From the NCBI RefSeq assembly GCF_007859815.1, contig NZ_SJPH01000001.1:551987-615986 (forward strand): a stretch of 64,000 nucleotides of DNA, read 5' to 3'. Position 1 is the first letter of the stretch, and each line of letters opens with the position of its first letter. This stretch comes from Botrimarina hoheduenensis (GTDB lineage Bacteria > Planctomycetota > Planctomycetia > Pirellulales > Lacipirellulaceae). Positions 11,426-20,398 of this stretch are shown one piece after another. The notes below the pieces were generated by a model. The model saw only the letters and a program-made list of their open reading frames with translations, had not been told where the DNA came from and ran no database searches. The position numbers were made by a program, and so were the translations under genes.

Positions 11426-11769
11426 GTAAGAGATCCGATCCATGCCGTTCGGCGGGGTCGGGAGCGGCGCGGAGTACGTTGCGGAACAAATTAATCATGG
11501 CCGATTCAGCTCAGCGACGGGCTCAACGCCCGCTTGGTGCTTTCGGAGACGCCACTCAAAGTCCCGCTCACTCCGCGTCGCTCCCGGCCCCGCCAACGGG
11601 CCCCACATCGGAAGCGCCCTAGTCTGCTTGGCTCAGCGGGGGCTGCCAATCAGGCAGCGGCTAGAGCGGGGTCGGGGTGAGCTCGTCGTTGAGGGCGAGA
11701 GGCCGGCCGGCATAAGTGGGGCCTAGGTCCGCGTTCCGCTGAAGCCGGTTCCGGCGTACGCTGTGCCCC
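11426..11769. other. Intergenic, nothing assigned
   Basis: These 344 bases between pckA and coaB contain short GC-rich open frames in several phases, none with a ribosome binding site or recognisable protein features. No clear hairpin with a T-run was found. It may simply hold the pckA 3' end and the coaB promoter. Confidence 0.3.
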
Positions 11770-12396
11770 ATGGCGAAGATCCTTATCACCTCGGGCCCGA
11801 CACGTCAGTACATCGACGCCGTGCGATATCTGACCAACGCTTCGAGCGGGCGCATGGGGCGCGGGCTAGCGGCGGCAGCGCTCGCCGCAGGCAATGAGGT
11901 GGTGATTGTTTCGGGCCCCGTTGAGGTGGAGTATCCCGCCGGTGCCCGCGTGGTGTGGGTCGTCTCGACTGAGGAGATGCTGGCGGTCGCCACGGCCGAG
12001 TTTGAAGCGTGCGATGGTCTGATCGGGGCCGCGGCCCCGTGCGACTACCGCCCGGTGCATGTCGAGCCGGGCAAGATCGCGAAGACCGGCGAACCTTTGC
12101 AGCTCAACCTGGTCGAAACCGACGATGTGGTCGCAACGCTCGGTGCCAAGAAGCAAGGGCGGTGGGTGGTGGGTTTCGCTCTAGAAACGGAAGACCATCG
12201 GCTGCGCGCCCTGGCCAAGCTTGAACGCAAGCACTGCGACCTGATGGTCAGCAACGGGGTCGAGGCGATGAACGCCGAGACCAACACGGTCGAGGTGCTG
12301 ACCGGTGCCGGCCAGGTTGTCGGTCGCTTCACCGGCCCGAAGGATGAGGTGGCCCAGGGTATCCTGGGAGTGATTCACGACCGGCTAATCGGTTAA
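11770..12396 (+). CDS. coaB: Phosphopantothenoylcysteine synthetase, stand-alone CoaB
   Basis: It joins cysteine to 4'-phosphopantothenate in coenzyme A synthesis. The 208 residues match the CoaB half of the usual CoaBC (Dfp) fusion. Seen: the N-terminal nucleotide-binding segment SGPTRQYIDAVRYLTNASSG with the NxSSG(R/K)MG signature, an AAxxDYRP motif (AAPCDYRP), and the flexible KIAK loop (GKIAKTGE) that corresponds to the KxKK motif of the dimer flap. The decarboxylase half (CoaC flavoprotein) is absent here, so it should be encoded elsewhere. It reads in the same direction as argC but is separated by 109 bp with a terminator-like element. Confidence 0.92.
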   Translation: MAKILITSGPTRQYIDAVRYLTNASSGRMGRGLAAAALAAGNEVVIVSGPVEVEYPAGARVVWVVSTEEMLAVATAEFEACDGLIGAAAPCDYRPVHVEPGKIAKTGEPLQLNLVETDDVVATLGAKKQGRWVVGFALETEDHRLRALAKLERKHCDLMVSNGVEAMNAETNTVEVLTGAGQVVGRFTGPKDEVAQGILGVIHDRLIG

Positions 12397-12411
12397 CGTT
12401 CATATCGTTCA

Positions 12412-12444
12412 CGCCCGCTTTGGGCGCGGCTGTGGCGTTTTTTT
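12412..12444 (+). terminator. Possible intrinsic terminator after coaB
   Basis: A short GC stem (cgccc/gggcg, about 12412-12426) and further GC pairing are followed by a run of seven T at 12438-12444, just downstream of the coaB stop. The stem is short and separated from the T-run, so the call is tentative. Confidence 0.4.
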
Positions 12445-12505
12445 AGCGGTTGGTTAAACTCACGGGTCACGGATTAATAAGGCGTTTTCGAGCGGTAGGG
12501 ATTTT

Positions 12506-13525
12506 ATGCTTCGAGTCGCGGTATACGGAGCCTCAGGCTACACGGGCCTGGAGTTGCTTAAGCTCTTGGCTCGGCACCCGCACGCCCAGGTGACAGCCGT
12601 CACGACCCGTCAAGAAGACACGCCGACTTTGGAGCAGGTCCATCCTCAGCTGACCGGGCTCTTTGACCTTTGGCTGGAGCAGCTCACGGCCGATGAGGTT
12701 GCGCAGCGGGCCGACGTCGCGTTCACCTGCCTGCCGCACGCCGCGAGCGCCGAGGTAGTGAAAGAGTTGGTCGATCGGGGCCTGCGGGTCATCGATCTGA
12801 GTGCCGACTACCGGCTCACCGACCGAGCGATCTATGAGCACTGGTACGGCGTCACGCACCCCGATCCCGAACGCTTGACGACGACGCCTTACGGTTTGCC
12901 CGAGCTGTTTCGTGAAGAGATTCGCGGCGCGAAGCTGGTGGCGAATCCCGGCTGTTATCCGACCGCGGCGATCTTGGGACTGGCCCCATTGCTGCGAGCC
13001 GGCCTGATCGAAACAAGCGGCATCGTGATCGATGCCAAGAGCGGAGTCAGCGGGGCCGGCCGCAATCCAAAGCAGCACCTGCACTTTCCTGAGTGCAACG
13101 AAAACCTTAGCCCCTATGGGGTTGGCACGCATCGGCATATGCCTGAGATCGATCAAGTGCTCTCACGCGTTGCCGGGGGCCGGTCAGGGGCGGTGGAAGT
13201 GGTCTTCACGCCGCATCTTGTGCCGATGGATCGGGGCGAGATGTGCACGAGCTACGCATTACCGGCGGCTGACGTCACGACCGAGTCGCTCAACGCCGCA
13301 CTGCACGCGGCGTATGACAACGAGCCTTTCATTTCCGTGGTGCAGACACCACCCGGCACGAAGGATGTGGCTCACAGCAACCGCTGCCATGTTTACACGC
13401 GGCTGGTACGCGGTCGAGTGATTGTGGTGAGCGTGATTGACAACCTGATCAAGGGTGCCTCGGGTGCCGCTATCCAGAACTTCAACCTGATGCACGGCCT
13501 CGACGAGACGATCGCGCTCCGCTGA
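12506..13525 (+). CDS. argC: N-acetyl-gamma-glutamyl-phosphate reductase
   Basis: This is the NADPH-dependent third step of arginine synthesis, giving N-acetylglutamate semialdehyde. The 339-residue protein begins with a Rossmann motif (VAVYGASGYTGLELLKLL) and has the catalytic cysteine C150 in ANPGCYPTA. The substrate-binding region around SGAGRNPKQHLHFPE is also typical. AGGG lies 5 nt before the ATG. argJ follows after 46 bp in the same direction, so the two form an operon for the acetyl-cycle part of the arginine pathway. Confidence 0.97.
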   Translation: MLRVAVYGASGYTGLELLKLLARHPHAQVTAVTTRQEDTPTLEQVHPQLTGLFDLWLEQLTADEVAQRADVAFTCLPHAASAEVVKELVDRGLRVIDLSADYRLTDRAIYEHWYGVTHPDPERLTTTPYGLPELFREEIRGAKLVANPGCYPTAAILGLAPLLRAGLIETSGIVIDAKSGVSGAGRNPKQHLHFPECNENLSPYGVGTHRHMPEIDQVLSRVAGGRSGAVEVVFTPHLVPMDRGEMCTSYALPAADVTTESLNAALHAAYDNEPFISVVQTPPGTKDVAHSNRCHVYTRLVRGRVIVVSVIDNLIKGASGAAIQNFNLMHGLDETIALR

Positions 13526-13571
13526 GACGCCCTCGAGAGCCCCGCGACACCGCCACAAGACAGAGATCCGC

Positions 13572-14819
13572 ATGGCCAACTCCACCTCCGCAACCGCCAC
13601 GACTGAAGCGGATACCCCGCCCGCCAAGCCCATTGGCTTCCCGCCAGGATTCCGGGGCGCGGCGGTTTATAGCGGCGTCAAAGAAGATAAGACGAAGCTG
13701 GACCTGTCGCTGATTGTTAGCGATCGGCCGGTGGTGGCCGTAGGCGTCTATACGCAGAATCTGGTGCAGGCCGCGCCCGTCTTGCTGGACCGACAGCGGA
13801 CGCCGACCACACAGGCCCGTGGCGTTGTGATCAACTCGGGTGTCGCTAATGCTTGTACCGGTGCTGCGGGGCTGGCCGACGCAAAGCAGATGACCGCCCT
13901 GGCAGCCGAGGCGACCGGAGCGGGCCCCGAAGAGTTCTTGGTGCTCTCGACCGGCGTTATCGGTCATCCGTTGCCCATGCAAAAGATCGCGGCGGGGGTG
14001 AGCGCTGCAGCGCAGAAAATGGCCGCGGGGCCCGAGGCCCTCGAGGCCGTCGCCCGCGGCATGATGACCACGGATACCGTCACCAAGATCCGCAGCCGCA
14101 CGATCCGCCTCGGCGATCGCGAGATCTCGCTTGTTGGTGTCGCCAAAGGCGCGGCGATGATCGGGCCCAACATGGCAACCATGCTGGCCGTGGTGATGAC
14201 CGACGCCGTGCTCGAGGCGAGCGACGCTCAGGCCGCGCTTTCAGAGGCGGTGGTCGAGTCGTTCAACTGCATTAGCGTTGACGGCCACACCAGCACCAAC
14301 GATACGGTTTTGCTGCTAGCCAACGGGGCGGCCGACGGCCCGCCGCTGGCGGATCGTGATCTGGCCGCGTTCCGCGCGACACTGGTCGAGGTCTGCGAGG
14401 ATCTGGCCGTCGCGATCCCCGCCGACGGCGAGGGGGCCACGCACCTGATCACGGTCGAGGTTCATGGGGCCCGCAGTCGTGACGACGCGGTGCGTATCGG
14501 CAAGACGATCGCGGATAGTCCGCTGGTGAAGACCGCCATCGCCGGTGCCGATCCCAACTGGGGCCGTATCGTCTCCGCCGCCGGCTACGCCGGGGTGCCG
14601 TTTGATCCCGACCGCGTGACGCTGCTGATCAACGGCCTGCTGGTTTACGACAAAGGGGCACCGGTCCCTTTCGACGAGGCAACGGTCTCCGACAGCATCG
14701 CGAACCAGCGCGATACGCTGCTGCTGTTGATACTCGATGAAGGTTCCGCTTCGGCCCGATTCTGGACCACCGACCTCACCGCCGAGTATGTTCGGTTGAA
14801 CGCCGACTATCGCACCTAA
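13572..14819 (+). CDS. argJ: Bifunctional glutamate N-acetyltransferase / amino-acid acetyltransferase
   Basis: ArgJ transfers the acetyl group from N-acetylornithine to glutamate, so the arginine pathway runs as a cycle. The 415-residue precursor is expected to cleave itself into alpha and beta chains at the Ala-Thr bond of NMATML; T203 would be the new N-terminal nucleophile. The oxyanion-hole motif STGVIG (about 128-133) is present. The Asn and Thr of the C-terminal active site are not individually resolved here. It lies 46 bp after argC. The first 25 residues are Thr/Pro-rich and variable, and a slightly later start cannot be excluded. Confidence 0.96.
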   Translation: MANSTSATATTEADTPPAKPIGFPPGFRGAAVYSGVKEDKTKLDLSLIVSDRPVVAVGVYTQNLVQAAPVLLDRQRTPTTQARGVVINSGVANACTGAAGLADAKQMTALAAEATGAGPEEFLVLSTGVIGHPLPMQKIAAGVSAAAQKMAAGPEALEAVARGMMTTDTVTKIRSRTIRLGDREISLVGVAKGAAMIGPNMATMLAVVMTDAVLEASDAQAALSEAVVESFNCISVDGHTSTNDTVLLLANGAADGPPLADRDLAAFRATLVEVCEDLAVAIPADGEGATHLITVEVHGARSRDDAVRIGKTIADSPLVKTAIAGADPNWGRIVSAAGYAGVPFDPDRVTLLINGLLVYDKGAPVPFDEATVSDSIANQRDTLLLLILDEGSASARFWTTDLTAEYVRLNADYRT

Positions 14820-14880
14820 CAAACCAATTGTTGTCGTTGCGAAGAAGCCCGAGCTGTTTTCAAGAAGGGTCGTTAAAAGT

Positions 14881-15933
14881 TTGCCAGCTTACGACCAAAA
14901 CCTGTCGGTTCCGCTACTGTTACGGATCCGTCGCAGTCTGACGTTTCTCGGAGTGTTCTTTGCGATCGCGGTTGCGGCGCACAAAACGCTAACCGGTTGC
15001 ACGTGGCTGGATGCGGTCTACTTCTTCGTGATCACGGTGACAACCGTCGGATACGGCGAGGTCAGCACGATCTCGGCGGAACAGAAGCTGCTGACCATCG
15101 CCATCATTCTGATCGGCGTGTTTGGTGTGGGATATACGGTTGCCCTGATTGTCCAATCCATGGTCGAGGGGCAGATCAACCAAGCGTTGGGGGCGCGACG
15201 GATGGAACAAGAAATCGATCAAATGAAAGGCCACGCCATCATCTGTGGCTTTGGACGTATCGGCCGGACGATCGCTGCGGAGCTCGCTCGTCGCAAGAAG
15301 CGGTACGTGGTGATCGACTCCAATCAAGAGGTTGCCGACCTCGCGCGGACCGAGTTGGGAGAGCTGGTGGTCGTCGGCGACGCCACCGACGAGGAGACGC
15401 TGCTGCACGCCGGTATCGAGCGGGCCACGACGATCGTGATCGGGCTGCGAAGCGATTCGGACAACGTCTTCCTCACGCTCACGGCCAGGAATCTCAACCC
15501 CACGTTGCGGATCATTGCCCGGGGCGAGCAGGCCGCCACCGAGAAAAAACTTCGCCAAGCGGGGGCTGATCAGGTGGTGTTGCCCGCCGTGATCGGCGGG
15601 CGTCGGATGGCGGCCCTGGTTACCAGGCCCAACGCCGCTGAGATGCTTGAGAATTTCACCAACCACGAAAAGATCGATGTTGAGCTGGAGGAACTGCTGA
15701 TCCCTCCCAGCAGTCCTCTGGTAGGGGCTACGGTGCGCGACACCGCGGCGCGGCAGCGGCACAATCTGATGATCGTGGGCATCCGCCGCGCGGGGGGATC
15801 TATGGTTTTCAATCCTGATCCCGATGATCGCTTCGAGGCGGATGACACGCTCGTGGTGATGGGCCGAAGCGGCGATGTCGAGTCGTTCCAGCTTGCCCAG
15901 CGGCTGGCCTGCGAGGGGCGGGGCCAAAGCTAG
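14881..15933 (+). CDS. Two-TM potassium channel with RCK (TrkA-N/TrkA-C) domains
   Basis: The 350-residue protein has TM1 (about 18-38), a pore helix with selectivity filter TVGYGE (about 56-61), TM2 (about 72-95), a Rossmann RCK domain beginning HAIICGFGRIGRTIA (about 118-132), and a C-terminal TrkA-C domain (about 255-345). This is the MthK/Kch-like design, in which the cytoplasmic ring opens or closes the pore on ligand binding. The start is TTG at 14881; no ATG or GTG occurs in frame before TM1. It is 61 bp after argJ and same-strand, which is not clearly a functional link. Channel identity is secure; the gating ligand is unknown. Confidence 0.93.
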   Translation: MPAYDQNLSVPLLLRIRRSLTFLGVFFAIAVAAHKTLTGCTWLDAVYFFVITVTTVGYGEVSTISAEQKLLTIAIILIGVFGVGYTVALIVQSMVEGQINQALGARRMEQEIDQMKGHAIICGFGRIGRTIAAELARRKKRYVVIDSNQEVADLARTELGELVVVGDATDEETLLHAGIERATTIVIGLRSDSDNVFLTLTARNLNPTLRIIARGEQAATEKKLRQAGADQVVLPAVIGGRRMAALVTRPNAAEMLENFTNHEKIDVELEELLIPPSSPLVGATVRDTAARQRHNLMIVGIRRAGGSMVFNPDPDDRFEADDTLVVMGRSGDVESFQLAQRLACEGRGQS

Positions 15934-16039
15934 CGCGGGGCAGGGCCCGCGTTCTCAGCCGCGCTGATCGGTGCTAGGCTGAGGAGGCCCATCGCGGCCC
16001 TTACTCGGCTACAACCTTCCCAACGCGCGCGCTTACTTC

Positions 16040-17476
16040 ATGTCCAAGCACTACGACGTTCTCGTGATCGGCACCGGCCCTGCCGGCCAAAAAGGGGCCA
16101 TCCAGGCTGCCAAGCTCGGCCGTAAGGTCGGCATCATCGAGAAGAGCCCCGTCGTGGGGGGCGTGCAGGTCAATACGGGCACGATCCCCAGCAAGGCGCT
16201 CCGCGAAGCCGTCGTCACGCTCACGGGGGCCGACAAACGCAATTTGCTGGGGGCTTCGTATCGCGCGAAGAAGGACGTAACGATCGCGGACCTCGCGAGC
16301 TTCTCGCAGCAGATTATTCGGCACGAGTGGGAGCTGATCGGCAGCCAGTTCGAGCGCAACCATGTCGAGCTGATCTGGGGGCACGCCCGCTTTGTCGGAC
16401 CAAACGAGATCGAAGTGCTCACCAAAGACGGGCCCGAACGCGTGACGGCTGACAGCTTTTTGGTGGCGGTCGGAACTCGACCGGCCCGGCCAGACCATAT
16501 CCCCTTCAATCCGCACAACATTCTCACGAGCGATGAGCTGCTGCACCTGGACCGCATCCCGCGCACGATGATCGTTGTCGGCGGCGGCGTGATCGGGAGC
16601 GAGTACGCGTGCATCATGGCGACACTCGGCGTGCGCGTCACGCTGGTCGAGGGACGCCATCAGGTTCTTGGTTTTCTAGACCAAGAGATCGCGGGGACGT
16701 TCCAGTACTTCATGAGACAGAAGGGCATCACTTTGCGGCTCGGAGAGAAAGTCGAGAGCATCGCCGAGATCGATGCCGAGACGGACATTTCGGGACGCCC
16801 GAACTCGGGGCCGGCGAAGCTGGTCCAGGCGCAGCTTGAATCGGGCAAGACCCTCCGCGCTGAAGTGCTGCTCTATGCCGTGGGGCGCCAGGGTGTTTGT
16901 GGCGAGCTTGGGCTCGACAAGGTGGGGATCGAGTTCGACGATCGCGAACGGCTGCATGTCAATGAGCACTATCAGACCAACGTGCCGCACGTTTACGCCG
17001 CCGGCGACGTTATCGGATTTCCTGCGCTGGCATCGACCAGCATGGAGCAGGGACGTCGTGCGGTGTGCCACGCCTGCGGCGTGTGCGACACGCGTGACTA
17101 CAACACGAAGTTGTTTCCCTTCGGCATCTACGCGGTGCCGGAGATCAGCATGCTCGGCAAGACCGAAGAGCAGCTCACCGATGAGGGCATCCCTTACGAG
17201 GCGGGCATCGCCCATTATCGCGAGATCGCCCGTGCGAAGCTGCTGGGCGATGAGCTCGGCATGATGAAATTGCTGATCCACCAAGAGACCCACGAGCTGT
17301 TGGGCATCCATATCATTGGTGCCGAAGCGACCGAGTTGATCCACGTTGGCCAGGCTGTGATGGCGCTGGGCGGGAAGGTCGAGTTCTTTATCGACAACGT
17401 GTTCAATTTTCCGACGCTCGCCGAGTGCTACAAGGTGGCCGCGTACAATGGGCTCAACAAATTGAACCACGTGTAG
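16040..17476 (+). CDS. sthA: Soluble pyridine nucleotide transhydrogenase (Si-specific)
   Basis: It is a cytosolic FAD enzyme that exchanges reducing equivalents between NADPH and NAD. The 478-residue protein has the FAD Rossmann motif VIGTGPAGQKGA, the NTGTIPSKALREAV segment, the NAD(P)-binding GGGVIGSEYA and the C-terminal dimerisation domain. The disulfide cysteine pair of dihydrolipoamide dehydrogenase (GGTCxNxGC) is missing, which separates SthA from its lipoamide relatives. An in-window neighbour, nadE, supplies NAD but is 7 kb away, so no operon is implied. A long structured gap follows. Confidence 0.93.
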   Translation: MSKHYDVLVIGTGPAGQKGAIQAAKLGRKVGIIEKSPVVGGVQVNTGTIPSKALREAVVTLTGADKRNLLGASYRAKKDVTIADLASFSQQIIRHEWELIGSQFERNHVELIWGHARFVGPNEIEVLTKDGPERVTADSFLVAVGTRPARPDHIPFNPHNILTSDELLHLDRIPRTMIVVGGGVIGSEYACIMATLGVRVTLVEGRHQVLGFLDQEIAGTFQYFMRQKGITLRLGEKVESIAEIDAETDISGRPNSGPAKLVQAQLESGKTLRAEVLLYAVGRQGVCGELGLDKVGIEFDDRERLHVNEHYQTNVPHVYAAGDVIGFPALASTSMEQGRRAVCHACGVCDTRDYNTKLFPFGIYAVPEISMLGKTEEQLTDEGIPYEAGIAHYREIARAKLLGDELGMMKLLIHQETHELLGIHIIGAEATELIHVGQAVMALGGKVEFFIDNVFNFPTLAECYKVAAYNGLNKLNHV

Positions 17477-17873
17477 GCTGAGCCCCGCGGTAAGCGCCTT
17501 GCTTCTTAGGCTGAGCCCAATCTTCTGCTCGGAGCAGGCAGTGCTGCACCGCAGGAGTGCCGTACTGCAAGGGAGTCGATTTCCCGCCCCGGGGGTCTTG
17601 AGATTTCGTCGGTCGCAACAGGCTCATGAGCCTCAAGATCTCAATTTCTCCGGGGAATTAGCGTCACGGGGCACTGTGTGACGGCCTTTTTGAGGCGTTA
17701 CGTCACAAACTCCAGGGAGCCCGCTTTTTTCCCGACCTCGGGCCGAATCGTGACCTAGGGTTTGAGTGGAAGCTTCTCTGCCAGCGATGGTCGAGAAGGA
17801 TTCCTCCCTCTTCACCCTGTGTCTTTTCATTAAGCCGCATCACTGCGGCACCTCGGCCCCGGAGGCTACGGCT
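17477..17873. other. Structured intergenic region before the DUF4114/Tad operon
   Basis: This 397-base gap holds several repeats. An 11-bp direct repeat aggctgagccc occurs at about 17475 and 17509. An outer stem ttgagat/atctcaa (17598-17604 with 17638-17644) encloses a perfect 14-bp palindrome aggctcatgagcct (17620-17633). A third hairpin (gtgacg/cgtcac with inner gcct/aggc) spans 17678-17706. They may mark the sthA 3' end and the operon's control region; function is inferred. Confidence 0.35.
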
Positions 17874-18611
17874 ATGTCTGCGCTAAGATCCGTACGGTTT
17901 GTTTTTGGCGTGTTTGCGCTAGCCTCGATCACCGGGGCGTCTGCCGCGGAGGTCAAGGAAGTGCAGTCGACCTTTACGGTCTTTGGCATGCCCCACGTGG
18001 CCCCGGTGATGGTGAGCGGTTCCGACGATCGAGCCGCTGCCTTCAACAACGAGATCCTTCCGGGGGCCTCGGAGTTGGTTGATGTGCACCTGCGTGAAGG
18101 GGTTGAGTTCCTCGCCGCAGGCGTGACCCGCCTGGATGAAGACGCGCTCTTTATCCTGAACCCGACAGACCGCCCGGTGCGGGTGTACTTCATCCATGAG
18201 GGAGCCGGCTACCGAAACACGCTTGGCTATTCAACGACCATCGCCGGTTCCACTGGTGCCGGCGTTCGCAAGATCATCTTCCCGGACGTCTCGGACGGTA
18301 CCCATGGTGGTCCGGTGATGTTGAACGACGGAGACTTTGTCGAGCTGGGCGACTTCCCCGCCGGCACGCAGTTCGAATTCTTCATCGTTCGCGACGCGGT
18401 GCGGGGTGGTCGGCACATCTTTACCAATCAGGATCATCTGAACCCGGACGGCATTCAGCACTTGGCAGCATGGCTGCTGGGGGATCGCTATGTGCTGCTG
18501 GGCTTCGAGGACCTCTTGAACGGCGGTGACCTTGACTACAACGACGTGGTCGCGGTTGTCGATCTGAACGACGACCTCGGCCAGGGCCCGCTGACACTCC
18601 TGCCTCGCTGA
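17874..18611 (+). CDS. Secreted DUF4114 domain protein
   Basis: The 245-residue protein starts with a Sec signal peptide (hydrophobic core VFGVFALASITGASA, cleavage near A23-24). The C-terminal segment contains the DUF4114 hallmark: GFEDL-x6-DLDYNDVV (about 208-228). DUF4114 proteins are common in bacteria with surface or matrix proteins, and the Asp/Asn-rich loop suggests calcium binding. I chose the ATG at 17874 because GGAGG lies 8 nt upstream and the signal peptide starts there; the longer frame adds 36 unlikely residues. It heads a plus-strand group with TadE/TadG-like genes (44 bp to the next), which suggests a shared role at the cell surface. Confidence 0.75.
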   Translation: MSALRSVRFVFGVFALASITGASAAEVKEVQSTFTVFGMPHVAPVMVSGSDDRAAAFNNEILPGASELVDVHLREGVEFLAAGVTRLDEDALFILNPTDRPVRVYFIHEGAGYRNTLGYSTTIAGSTGAGVRKIIFPDVSDGTHGGPVMLNDGDFVELGDFPAGTQFEFFIVRDAVRGGRHIFTNQDHLNPDGIQHLAAWLLGDRYVLLGFEDLLNGGDLDYNDVVAVVDLNDDLGQGPLTLLPR

Positions 18612-18654
18612 GCCACGGATCGCTGCCGATTCGTCCCAAGCAAGGGTTCCTCTC

Positions 18655-19095
18655 ATGTTCACTCCGCTCAAAATCGCCGCCGCCCGCCGCCGCTCAATGC
18701 GGCGCGGGCGGATGGGGCAGCGACGCGGTGCCGAGATCGTCGAGTTGGCGTTCGCGTTGCCGATCATGTCGATCATCATCTTCGGCACGCTCGAACTGTG
18801 CGAGGTGATCTTCGTCAAGCAGTCGCTGGCGGTGGCAACGTACGAGGCGGGGCGGATGGCGGGCCGACCGGGAACGAACTCGACGATGGTTCGCGATCGC
18901 TTCGAGAACATCATGAATGACCGCCGCGTGAGTGGTGCAACGCTGACGATCGATCCCCCCGAGGTGGCGGGGGCTACCGTTGGCCAGGTCATTCGGATCA
19001 CCGGAGCCGCACCCGTAAGCGGTAACTCAAGTTCCAATATGGTGCTCACCGGAGTGCCAGATATTGTTGAAGAAGTTGTCTTTGTTCGTGAGTGA
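18655..19095 (+). CDS. TadE-like pilus-assembly/pseudopilin protein
   Basis: The 146-residue protein has an Arg-rich N-terminus and the TadE signature RGAEIVELAFALPIMSIIIFG (about 24-44). In this motif the Glu at +5 of the processed protein and the hydrophobic segment mark a prepilin-like leader. The extracytoplasmic part is about 95 residues and has no further motif. TadE/TadG proteins are minor pseudopilins of Flp-type pili, but no TadA, TadB/C, RcpA or prepilin peptidase gene is in this window. It lies between the DUF4114 gene and the vWA gene. Confidence 0.8.
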   Translation: MFTPLKIAAARRRSMRRGRMGQRRGAEIVELAFALPIMSIIIFGTLELCEVIFVKQSLAVATYEAGRMAGRPGTNSTMVRDRFENIMNDRRVSGATLTIDPPEVAGATVGQVIRITGAAPVSGNSSSNMVLTGVPDIVEEVVFVRE

Positions 19096-19149
19096 TGGGT
19101 TTAGCGACCCCCATTTCGATCGCCATTGGTTGCGTCAGGAGTCTTCCTT

Positions 19150-20343
19150 ATGAACAAGTCAACGAATCGTCCACTGGGGAGGCGTCGACTCCGTGGCGGC
19201 GGCGCTGCAAGCCGCCGCCGCGGGGCCACGCTCGTGCTGATCGCCGTCATGTCGACGGCGCTCGTGAGCTTCGGTGCCCTGATTATCAACTGGTCCTACA
19301 TCGAGCTGACGAACACTCAGCTCCGATCGGCTAGCGACGCTACCGCCAAGGCGGCAGTCGTCGCGCTGAGTCAGACTCAGAATCAGAGTCAGGCACGCAC
19401 GATAGCGCGGCAGATCGCTCGCGAGTACCAGGTCGGCGGTCGTGATCTGATTTTGCGCGGGTCGGACATCGAGTTTGGCAACGCCCAGCGTCAGCCAAAC
19501 GGCACGATTGTCTTTAACGCCGGTGTCCAGCCGCTCAACTCAGCGCGGGTTGTAGCAGCGTGCGGAGGGAGTGCCGCCACCGCGGCGGTGTCCACCATGC
19601 TCGGCAACATCTTGAATCCCGACGAGTTCACGCTCTCCAAGACCGCCACAGCTGCACGCTACGATCACGATATTGTGATGGTGGTCGATCGATCCGCCTC
19701 CATGGCATGGGACCTCTCGGGCGTCGACTTTAGTTATCCGGCCGAATACAACAACGACTCGACGCTGCAGAACTACTTCAAAGCACCTCACCCGACCGAG
19801 AGCCGGTGGGCCAAGCTTGAAGATGCCTTGGGCGTGTTCCGCGACGTGATCGTGGATCGGCGCTTGAACGCGCAGGTGGGGCTCGTTTCGTACGCCAGCG
19901 ACTATACGTTCGGCCTGTTCAACTCGACTCGGGTTACGCGTGACCAACTGCTCAGCTCGAACACCTCGGATTACCTCACCGCCGCTGCGGCAATTGGGAC
20001 CCGTCCCATCATTGGCGACACCAACATCGGTGCCGGAATCGATGAGGGCCGCTTGGTGCTCTTGAATGCGTCCGAACGGCGAATGACGGCCAACCGCACG
20101 ATGATCTTGCTGAGTGACGGGCGTCGCACCCAAGGTGCCGATCCCGTCGCCCGTGCTGCTCGAGCGGCCAACAGTCGGATCACCGTACACACGATATCGT
20201 TTGGTGATGGGGCCGATCTGCAGGTGATGGCCGATGTTGCTCTTGCTGGCGGTGGGCAGCATTACCATGCCAGCACCGCGCAGCAGCTCACCGAGGCCTT
20301 CCGGACGATCGCCGAACAGTTGCCTGCGATCCTCGTTCAATAA
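19150..20343 (+). CDS. TadG-like protein with von Willebrand factor A domain
   Basis: Residues 1-55 have an Arg-rich leader and one TM segment (ATLVLIAVMSTALVSFGALII) typical of TadG. About 175-395 form a vWA domain with the MIDAS motif DRSASM (about 182-187), and a later SDG in LLSDGRRTQG. Metal-dependent binding of a ligand outside the membrane is likely. The start is the ATG at 19150 with AGGAG 8 nt upstream; an upstream in-frame GTG/ATG adds only eight residues. It is flanked by two TadE-like genes, so all three are expected to act as one membrane-bound set. Confidence 0.82.
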   Translation: MNKSTNRPLGRRRLRGGGAASRRRGATLVLIAVMSTALVSFGALIINWSYIELTNTQLRSASDATAKAAVVALSQTQNQSQARTIARQIAREYQVGGRDLILRGSDIEFGNAQRQPNGTIVFNAGVQPLNSARVVAACGGSAATAAVSTMLGNILNPDEFTLSKTATAARYDHDIVMVVDRSASMAWDLSGVDFSYPAEYNNDSTLQNYFKAPHPTESRWAKLEDALGVFRDVIVDRRLNAQVGLVSYASDYTFGLFNSTRVTRDQLLSSNTSDYLTAAAAIGTRPIIGDTNIGAGIDEGRLVLLNASERRMTANRTMILLSDGRRTQGADPVARAARAANSRITVHTISFGDGADLQVMADVALAGGGQHYHASTAQQLTEAFRTIAEQLPAILVQ

Positions 20344-20398
20344 AAAAGACGCTCCGCGCTGGCGGGCTTTTGTGCCCGACGGCTTGCAGGAAATCAGC

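Noticed and set aside
11442..11726. Short frame between pckA and coaB
   Set aside because: No ribosome binding site, no protein-like features, overlapping frames in several phases.
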